From Dermanyssus gallinae (taxonomy: Eukaryota > Arthropoda > Arachnida > Mesostigmata > Dermanyssidae): DNA of 64,000 nucleotides. This document shows positions 56,872 through 64,000 of the stretch, piece by piece (position 1 is the first letter of the stretch; each line of letters starts with the position of its first letter). Below the pieces are notes generated by a model that was not told where the DNA came from, did no database searches, and was given only the letters and a program-made list of their open reading frames with translations. The translations under genes and the position numbers were made by a program. Location of the stretch: the NCBI GenBank assembly GCA_003439945.1, contig QVRM01005471.1:152850-216849 (forward strand), in the 5' to 3' direction.

Positions 56872-56926
<55 letters not shown>
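56871..56926. repeat. (TA)n microsatellite between mariner 1 and the R2-clade element
   Basis: About 56 bp of TA repeat. Confidence 0.95.
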
Positions 56927-56929
<3 letters not shown>

Positions 56930-59900
56930 AATATTGTGATGATTTATTAATCATTTACAATACGTTTGCACACTCGGCAGTGCTCGCCTTAATAAAAATG
57001 GTGGTAAAAAGGTGTCACGTGAAGTTAAGAGTCAGTTGTCCGTGTCCTTGCTTGATGGTAGCCCCCGCTCTTATGGACCCGGTGCGAGCGATATATCCTC
57101 AAGGTTCCTTGCAAAGTTAAAACGGTGAGATCCATAAGATTCCTCTTCGTGACGCCGAGCCCCAAGAGCGTCCTTGCAGATACGGAGTCCCATACACCAC
57201 TCATAGAGATAGTGATGGATCCGAATCTGCGAGGTTTTTGCGGGTAGGGGAGCGCCGCTTTTGCCAGGTCCCGGTTCGGGCCGCAAACCTCGGCATCTAA
57301 AACCCAGACCTCGGTAGGTGTTGTTATTACGAGGTCGGGCTTTAGACCCGGCTTTAGACCCGGCTTTAGACCCCTTTCGCGGAGAAGACGCGCCACGCGA
57401 TCACAGACGTCGTCATGTCTCTTTATGGTTTGTTTGTGTGTTATATCGCACATCTGAGCGACATGAGCCAACGTCTCAGGCGCATGACACCCGTGCCTAC
57501 AACGTTTGTTGTAGCCCAGGCGTCCCCTGGCCAATCTGGCACGCGTTGGTAGTGCGTTGATCCTGAGCTTTAGTAGGTTTACATACTCCTTACCAGATAG
57601 GTAGGGCATACCCTTAATCCAGTAATGTACAGAGGGCGTTTCGTGTGCTTTTTTAAAATGTGCCCCATTGAACGTGTTGTGTAGTTGTTGAGACCAGTAA
57701 TCGGTCTCTTGTGTAGCGGTCTCAATGGAGGTTCCCAAGCGCTCGCAAAGAAGTCTTGTTTTCGCAAGATCTTTTTTAAAGTGCTCGGTGGTTAGCATCC
57801 ATTGGACCCCAAGGTGCGTGGAGTGTTGTAGTGCTGTCAGGCGGGAGAGGCGGAGTCTGGGAATGAATGTTTGGAGGCAGGGGATGTCCAGACCGCCGTG
57901 TGCTGTGTGCGTGTACAGGTAGGCGTTCGGCACCGAGTTTTCGAGCTTAAGCCATTTCGACTTAACAACCTTTCTGATCTCTTTATCTAGGTTGCTAAGG
58001 AGTGCGTAAGATGGTCTGGGACCGGAGACCAGTTTATATAGGAGACGGGGAATGAGAAAGTCTTTCAAAAATATGAGTCTTTGGTGGGGTTTAAGGGGAG
58101 CTATCGTGAGTCTGTTGAGTAAATTAAGGAGTATATCCTTGGTGGAGTCAACTCTGCCATTGCTGTCAAAGTCGACTCCAAGATATCTCCATCGATCGCT
58201 TATACCTTTAGCTGGCAATTGCCGGTCTCCAACGTTACATTCTGGTACGGTATTGATAAAACCTTTACCTTCCTTCCTATTAAATAGGTAGGAGATAGTA
58301 AAGCTTTTATTAGTATTAATTTCAAGGCCTCGGGATTTTAAAAGTGGGTCCGCAATATTAAGAAGCCGTTGGAGAGTGGATTTCGTGGAGGCTAGGAGGA
58401 TGATATCATCCGCAAAGGCTAAGCTCATAAGGCGGAAGTCATCAGTAAGTTGGTACCCGATATTAGTTTTGTCTAATTTTGAAAGAATGCCGTCGAGAAC
58501 TAGATTAAATAAGAGGGGGGACAGAGGATCTCCCTGCCTAACACCCCTAGTTGGCCGAAATGTGCGACATTATTGTCCAAATTCTATGAGAGTTTTAGAT
58601 GAGAGGTACAAGCGTTCGATATAGTTATTGAATACCTCCGGGTATCCGCGAGTCCGGAGTGACAACAGGACGGAGTCGTGACTCACCATGTCGAACGCCT
58701 TACGGAGGTCGATTGAGGCGAGTCTGAGCTCACGTCCTGCAGACTTGGCATCGTTAAGGATACCATCCAGAACCGCAAGATTCTCGAAGGTACCATTATA
58801 GGGGAGAAACGCTCGCTGGATTGGGAGAAGCTTAATAGAGTTCTGGAGGCGTCTAGAGAGAATTTTGTTAAGCGTTCGTTGTAAGTATGAACTAATAGAT
58901 AGGGGTCGCAGATCGCTTGGGATGTGGCATTGTTAATTTTAGGGATGAACGCTAAGCGAGCAGTTTCATGGGCTGAGGCAATATCGCTAATTAATAGTAT
59001 GTTAAGAATACAACAGACTACTTCTAACAGGAGTTTACGTAAGGACGAAAGACAAATCCCGTCCAAGCCTAGTGCTTTAGAAGGTCCGCGGAGAGCTACG
59101 TGGGTTTCCTTTAGGGAGATAGGGAGAGAAACCTCAAAGAGATCAGAGTTGGGAGTGTATACGTGGTAAGGGAGTGGTTCAGGGGGTGGTTGTGTCATCG
59201 TGTTGGCCCAGTGTTCTACAACTTCGGTGGCCTGCATGTTGTGTATGGTATGTTTGCCGTCCAGCACCTCATGAGCGCATTTGGATCGGTTTTGGCTAAA
59301 AAGTTTTTGAGTGGTTGCGTAGTCTTGACGTCGCTGTTGCCTTTTAGATACTCGCGCTTCAGTGGAAGGTGTTTCTCTAAAGGCACGACGTCGGACAGTG
59401 TGTGTAAAATGTTTGTTCAGAAATTCGTTTAAGGCGATAGTGTGGTCCTCACCTGAGCAAATTATATTTGACAGATGAGTAAGGTCTGTTGAAATTATGT
59501 TGCGTTTGGGAAATGTGTTTGTGAGGGCTTGTATTTTAGATTAAATAATATCTTTTTGGGATGGATTATAGGGGCCATCTGATTCAGAGTATCGAGGCCG
59601 ACTACGCTCAGGAAGCTCAGATCCGTCAAGGTTGGAGTCCAGGAGAGACCTCTTTTTAAGGAGGTCCTCTACCAGATCCTTATGCGCCTGAGAATTACGT
59701 TGGCCTCTAATCGCCCCAGGTGTGCGTGAGTTAAAATTACTAGCTAAAAGGTGGTCAATTTCTCTAGGAGTTTCGTTATTATTATCTAATATAAAATCTG
59801 CTTCTAATGTTGCTAAAAGTTCACGGTCTTGTGGGTTCCATCTGGCCTTCTTAGAGGGGGGGGGGCTAAAATGTTCTCATTATATTCGTCCGGATGGGCA

Positions 59901-59934
59901 CGACGACGGTGTAAATAATATATGTATGTATATA
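56927..59934 (-). mobile_element. R2-clade non-LTR retrotransposon, N-terminus lost
   Basis: Minus-strand element of about 3 kb with Myb-like region, RT, CCHC knuckle and restriction-like endonuclease. The 3' UTR is about 95 bp and runs into (TA)n. The 5' end breaks off within a zinc finger at a (TA)-rich junction next to an intact mariner. Flanking sequence is not 28S rDNA, the classical R2 site. Confidence 0.85.
57025..59905 (-). pseudogene. R2-type ORF: Myb, RT and RLE; two stops and one frameshift
   Basis: Order on the minus strand: the end of a C2H2 finger LHRRRAHPDEYN (about 59915-59880); Myb-like KARWNPQDRELLATLEADF (about 59850-59800); a TAA near 59541; motif 0 ALRGPSKALGLDGICLSSLR; motif 1 ARLAFIPKINN; a -1 frameshift near 58920; RPLSISSYLQRTLNKILSRR; QRAFLPYNGTFENL; RLASIDLRKAFDMVSHDS (motif A); a TAA at 58572-58570; TRGVRQGDPLSPLLFNLVLD (motif B); LAFADDIIL (motif C); then the long frame 58428-57025. 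This ends with a knuckle CRHGCHAPETLAHVAQMC, a triplicated GLKP, and the RLE core KPDLV..EVWVLDAEV. The last 467 codons are undamaged. RT nicking and target-primed synthesis are the expected activities. Confidence 0.85.
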
Positions 59935-59936
59935 TA

Positions 59937-61255
59937 CATGGTGTTCAAAACGTATCGCGACTTTTGTGTTTTTTCAAAAATTATTCATTTATTCATGAAT
60001 ATCTATTTTGTCCCCTTCAAAGTAATCCCCATGAGATATTATACACTTGTGCCAACGGTTTTTCCAATCTTCGAAGCACTTCAAAAAACCATTTTTTTTT
60101 ATCTTGTTCAGCTCCTCCTTCGATGCCGTCTTTATCTCGTCAAGCGTAGCGTAACGTCGTCCTTTCATGGGCCTCTTCAGTTTAGGGAACAAGAAAAAGT
60201 CACAGGGGGCCAGATCTGGGGAATACGGTGGCTGCGGCATCATTAGTGTGTTGTTTTTGGCCAAAAACTCGCGCACAAGCAACGATGTGTGAGCAGGGGC
60301 GTTATCGTGGTGCAAAAGCCAATTTTTGTTCTTCCACAAATCCGAGCGTTTCTGGCGGATTGCTTCGCGCAAATTGCGCATAACTTGCAGGTAATATTCC
60401 TTATTGACCGTTCTACCCTGTGGCAAGAACTCATGATGCACCACGCCCCTGCAATCGAAGAAAACTGTCAGCAAAACTTTCACATTCGACCGAACTTGGC
60501 GCGCTTTTTTCGGTCTTGGTTCGTGCGGCAGCTTCCATTGAGATGATTGAGCTTTGGTTTCCACGTCATAACCATAAACCCACGATTCGTCACCAGTTAT
60601 GACCCTCTGGAGCAAATTTGGGTCGTCGCGGACAGAGTCCAACATCTCATTAGCAATGTTCATGCGATGCTGTTTTTGGTCGCAATTGAGCAATTTTGGT
60701 ACGAATTTCGCGGCTACCCGTCTCATGCCCAAATCATTGATAAAAATCGAATGGCACGAGCCAATCGATATGTTTAGGTCCTCAGCAACTTCTCTAACGG
60801 TGATTCGACGATTGGCCAATACCATTTTCTCCACTTCATTAATTTTTTCGTCTGTTGTTGAAGTGCTCGGGCGTCCGACACGCTCTTCGTCGTTCACATC
60901 TTCTCGGCCTTCTGAGAACATTTTGTACCACCGATAAACGTTGCTTCGGACCAAGGTAGCTTCTCCGTATGCCACAGTCAACATTCGGAATGCACCCGCG
61001 CACTTAATTTCGTTTTTCACACAAAATTTGATACAGGTTCTTTGATCCATTTTTTTGAATAGGTAAAAATCGAAGACGATCCAAAACACGTGCAAGCAAA
61101 GCAGCTGTCAACAATTAAGTGAACATTCAAAATGGCCGAGCTTGTTGGCAGAAGTGAGAGACATGAGTACCAACATAACGCCACAAAAAATCGAAATTCG
61201 AATATACGTAACCCGCGAAAATTCAAAAGTCGCGATACGTTTTGAACACACCGTG
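59937..61255 (-). mobile_element. Mariner element 2, full length and apparently intact
   Basis: 1319 bp bounded by TA on both sides. The ends share GGTG(TG)TTCAAAACGTATCGC with GACTTTTG following, as inverted repeats of about 31 bp that differ by a 2-bp indel and one substitution. It contains one uninterrupted transposase gene. It is inserted at the broken 5' end of the R2-clade element, in TA-rich sequence. Confidence 0.9.
59989..61050 (-). CDS. Mariner transposase (DD34D), intact
   Basis: 353 residues from MDQRTCIKF to DKIDIHE. I chose the ATG at 61050 rather than an in-frame ATG 45 bp upstream, because the family normally starts just before the first helix-turn-helix and the upstream extension ([15 protein letters not shown]) is unlike any mariner. 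HTH1 spans about residues 1-55 with [17 protein letters not shown]2 about 80-120 with [27 protein letters not shown] stands for the WVPHEL linker. Catalytic triad: [26 protein letters not shown], with exactly 34 residues between the second and third Asp. No stop or frameshift. The enzyme excises and reinserts the element at TA sites. Confidence 0.93.
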   Translation of the reverse strand: MDQRTCIKFCVKNEIKCAGAFRMLTVAYGEATLVRSNVYRWYKMFSEGREDVNDEERVGRPSTSTTDEKINEVEKMVLANRRITVREVAEDLNISIGSCHSIFINDLGMRRVAAKFVPKLLNCDQKQHRMNIANEMLDSVRDDPNLLQRVITGDESWVYGYDVETKAQSSQWKLPHEPRPKKARQVRSNVKVLLTVFFDCRGVVHHEFLPQGRTVNKEYYLQVMRNLREAIRQKRSDLWKNKNWLLHHDNAPAHTSLLVREFLAKNNTLMMPQPPYSPDLAPCDFFLFPKLKRPMKGRRYATLDEIKTASKEELNKIKKNGFLKCFEDWKNRWHKCIISHGDYFEGDKIDIHE

Positions 61256-61280
61256 TATATATATATATATATGCATATAC

Positions 61281-61328
<48 letters not shown>

Positions 61329-61383
61329 GTATATATATATATATATATATACATATAAATATATATATATATACATATATATA
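61256..61383. repeat. (TA)n-rich tract with CATA variants
   Basis: Imperfect TA repeat separating mariner 2 and the long-inverted-repeat element. Confidence 0.9.
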
Positions 61384-62532
61384 CAGGGTGTTCCTATTTG
61401 TGTGGCCAAAACGCTAGGGTATGGTCAAACTCGGTGAGAAAATCATTTTTGCCAATGGGTGGAAGCCGGGAAAACGTTTTGTTTAGGAGTGAGGATGAAA
61501 TTTATAAAAGCAGTTATTCAGCCTTTTTTCTTCTACATAGTTGTGCAAAATCTACGTTTGCGGGAGAACCAGTCAACGCACAAAGGAACCGATCATACCG
61601 GTGTGTTTGGCGGAAAATTCTGCACAATAAAGTATACATTACTAGCTTGCGTAGCAAAAAGCGAATAGCCAGATTAAGGAAAGTCATAAAAAGTCAAAAT
61701 GTTACGTTAACGCTTTTTTGTGCAACATCGTAATTTTTTCCATTACGACCGAAAATGTACGTTCAAAAGACTACTCTCAGGCAATAGCAAATTTAATGCC
61801 CACTGCATTTGTACCAAAGTGATGGTGCTGCGTTACGCAGTTGCCAAGTAACTAAGCTTTTTCGATAGCCATATCGAAAGCGAAGGCATACATATTTCCA
61901 TAGGGCGTATGAGAAAGTTAGGTACATATTTTGAGGTTTGGTAGAACTCAACAAGAGAATAAATTTTCCTAGTGGAAGGAGGGGGGCGGAAACGTCTTGG
62001 CAAATTTTTACGGTTCTGGACGTGAAAACTTGCACGTAAAACATAACAACTATGACTGTCGAAAAAGCTTAGTGACTTGACAACTACGTAACGCAGCACC
62101 ATCACCTTGATACGAAAATGATGGGCATTAAATCTGCTATTGCCTGAGAGTAGTCTTTTGGACGTGCATTTTTGGTCGTAATGGAAAAATTACGATGTTG
62201 CACAAAAAAGCGTTAACGTAACATTTTGACTTTTTATGACTTTCCTTAATCTGGCTATTCGCTTTTTGCTACGCAAGCTAGTAATGTATACTTTGTGCAG
62301 AATTTTCCGCCAAACACGCCGGTATGATCGGTTCCTTTGTGCGTTGACTGGTTCTCCCGCAAACGTAGATTTTGCACAACTATGTAGAAGAAAAAAGGCT
62401 GAATAACTGCTTTTATAATTTCATCCTCACTCCTAAACAAAACGTTTTCCCGGCTTCCACCCATTGGCAAAAATGATTTTCTCACCGAGTTTGACCATAC
62501 CCTAGCGTTTTGGCCACACAAATAGGAACACC

Positions 62533-62535
<3 letters not shown>
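61384..62535. mobile_element. Long-inverted-repeat (foldback) non-autonomous element
   Basis: 1152 bp flanked by TA. The ends are CAGGGTGTTCCTATTTGTGT and its exact complement. The arms extend inward for about 480 bp on each side (to about 61870 and from about 62060) with a few substitutions and short indels, leaving a loop of about 180 bp. No transposase is encoded; arms and loop have only short frames. TA flanks and the CAGGGTGTTCC start suggest mobilisation by a Tc1/mariner-type transposase supplied in trans. Confidence 0.85.
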
Positions 62536-62587
<52 letters not shown>

Positions 62588-62598
62588 TATATATATAC

Positions 62599-62635
<37 letters not shown>

Positions 62636-62690
62636 TACACAAATATATATTATATATATTTATAAATATATATTTATATATATATGTATA
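62536..62690. repeat. (TA)n-rich tract
   Basis: Imperfect TA repeat between the foldback element and mariner 3. Confidence 0.9.
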
Positions 62691-63981
62691 CAGGTAGTTC
62701 AATAAGTTCTTAGAATGAGCTTTTTAGAATTCGAATTTTGGCACGCTTTCACCGCTAATAGGAACTGCAACTTTTCGACTGCTAGCACTCAATATATTAT
62801 GGTGATTGGCCGTTGCGATTTCGTTTGATAGCTTTTCCCGTGCAACGTATCGGCGTGATTTTTAAAAATGGAGAAAAAAGAGTTTCGAGTGGTTATCAAG
62901 CATTTTTATTTCAAAGGTTGGAATGCGACCCAAGTAAAGGTTTAGTTAGACGAGACGTACAGTGACTCTGCGCCATATTTTGCCACTGTTTCCAACTGGA
63001 TTAATGTGTTAAAAAGAGGTCGCAGGAGCACCGAGGATGAACTACGTCCAGGAGGCCAAAAAACGGCAACTGATGAGGAAAACGTAGAGAAAGTGCGAAA
63101 AATTCCTGGCACACATAAGCGAATGAACATTAAGGAAATAGCGGAGGCATTAGGAATTAGTTTTGGCAGTGTGCATTTTATCCTACACGAAAACTTGAAG
63201 ATGAAAGAGCTTAGAGCAAAATGGCTGCCGCATTTGCTCAACCAAGGCCAAAAAGACGCGCCTGTTTTGGCTTTACAGCGAAATTTGGCCAAGATGTCGA
63301 ACAATCTGTCGGATTTTTGGTGCAGATTCATGACCGTCGATGAAAGCCGGGTTCATCACTACACTCCCGAGACCCAAGAAGTATCTTGCCAATGGTGTGC
63401 ACCTGATGAAGGACCTCCGAAGAGGGTGCGGACAACGGCATTGACCGGAAAGGTGATGGCTACAGTTTTTTAAGACCAACGTAGAATAATGCTGGTCGAC
63501 TACCTTGAGAGCTGTAAAACGATCACAGGAGAATATTATGCAAGACTGTTGGACTGCCGTTAGCAAGAACTCATCGTGAAACGGCCCGCTTTGCAGAAGA
63601 AGGTTGTACCGTTTCACCAGGGCAATGCTCCTGCACACAAGTCCCGGCAAGCATCGGCAAAACTGGCCCAACTGAGGTTCGAACTTATTGAACAACCCTC
63701 CTATTCTCCAGACCTGACCCCCTCTGATTATTTCCTCTTCGGACATTTGAAGAATAGTCTCGGTGAAAAGCGTTTTTCCAGCAATGAAGAGGTTAAGGCT
63801 GCTGTCAATGCCTATTTTCAGTCTAACGACGCGGAATTCTACTCAAGAGGTATGAAAGCTCTGAAATCTCGGTGGGAAAAGTGTATTGAGCTACTCGGGG
63901 AGTATATCGAATGAAGAAAAATTTAAAAACATGATTTGGAAAATTCTCGGTTTTCATTCTAAGAACTTATTGAACTACCTG
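62691..63981 (+). mobile_element. Mariner element 3, full length, inactive
   Basis: 1291 bp with perfect 27-bp inverted repeats (62691-62717 and 63955-63981) starting CAGGTAGTTCAATAAGTTCT, flanked by TA. Same family as the truncated mariner at 56.2 kb. The transposase gene has three stop codons. Confidence 0.92.
62868..63914 (+). pseudogene. Mariner transposase pseudogene (three stops, one catalytic Asp lost)
   Basis: A single reading frame of 349 codons from MEKKEFRVVIKHFYF to ELLGEYIE, with no frameshift. It is broken by TAG at 62943, TAA at 63471 and TAG at 63561. The helix-turn-helix regions (LGISFGSVHFILHENL) and WLPHLLNQ are conserved. The first catalytic Asp is in MTVDESRVHHY and the third in YSPDLTPSDYF, but the second (normally HDNAPAH) is HQGNAPAH, an Asp-to-Gly loss. 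Spacing to the third Asp is 34 residues. Protein from this copy would be inactive. Confidence 0.9.
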
Positions 63982-64000
63982 TATATATATTATATATATT

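Noticed and set aside
61051..61095. Upstream ATG extending the intact mariner transposase by 15 residues
   Set aside because: The extension is unlike mariner N-termini; the ATG at 61050 gives the usual length and start.
62502..62702. Ile-Tyr repeat frames around 27.3-27.6, 56.9, 61.0-61.4 and 62.3-62.7 kb
   Set aside because: They are translations of (TA)n tracts.
1..64000. CRISPR arrays, bacterial operons, riboswitches
   Set aside because: Spliced exons, SINEs and arthropod transposons show this is eukaryotic DNA; no regularly spaced direct repeats with unique spacers were seen.

Overview
The window looks like a repeat-dense stretch of an arthropod nuclear genome. The only host genes I can read are two papain-family cysteine protease genes of the arthropod 26-29 kDa proteinase type, both on the minus strand and split by GT-AG introns. 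Almost everything else is transposable-element sequence: mariner DNA transposons, non-LTR retrotransposons of at least five kinds, one BEL/Pao LTR-retrotransposon remnant, tRNA-derived SINEs, and many (TA)n tracts. I cannot name the species; a chelicerate or mite is plausible but not shown.

Host genes. Gene 1 ends at 54.2 kb: its last two coding exons (55079-55268 and 54228-54415) carry the catalytic His and Asn of a papain-like domain, and poly(A) signals follow about 100 bp after the stop. Gene 2 starts about 27.7 kb further on: a signal-peptide exon (26494-26560), an 18.8-kb first intron full of transposons, then exon 2 (7521-7723) and exon 3 (6906-7028), which encode the N-terminal non-catalytic domain of the same family. 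Splice phases match at every junction I can test. The rest of gene 2 was not found and probably lies beyond position 1.

Transposons by region. 1-3.4 kb (minus) and 11.6-15.4 kb (plus) hold two copies of a restriction-like-endonuclease (RLE) non-LTR family that carries a separate gag-like ORF1 upstream of a C2H2/RT/RLE ORF2; in the better copy the ORFs overlap as ATGA. Truncated relatives lie at 15.5-16.5, 45.2-45.9 and 50.2-50.6 kb. 8.7-11.35 kb is an APE-type element with a decayed 2A-like motif. 16.5-20.6 kb (minus) is an APE-type element with an RT segment inverted in place. R1-clade fragments occur at 3.9-4.75, 22.5-23.0, 27.6-28.3, 33.7-34.8, 38.8-40.7, 45.9-49.1 and 49.2-49.7 kb. 29.68-39.95 kb is a 5.1-kb tandem duplication, each unit an I-like element (RT plus RNase H) followed by part of an R1 element. 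41.2-45.0 kb is a decayed BEL/Pao element.

Right end. 56-64 kb is a cluster of elements packed into (TA)n tracts: a truncated mariner, an R2-clade element (57-59.9 kb, minus), an apparently intact mariner with an uninterrupted DD34D transposase (59.94-61.26 kb, minus), a 1.15-kb long-inverted-repeat element with no transposase, and a full-length but inactivated mariner (62.69-63.98 kb).

Most element ORFs are broken by stops, indels, insertions or inversions. Apart from the two protease genes and one mariner transposase, nothing here looks able to make a full protein.
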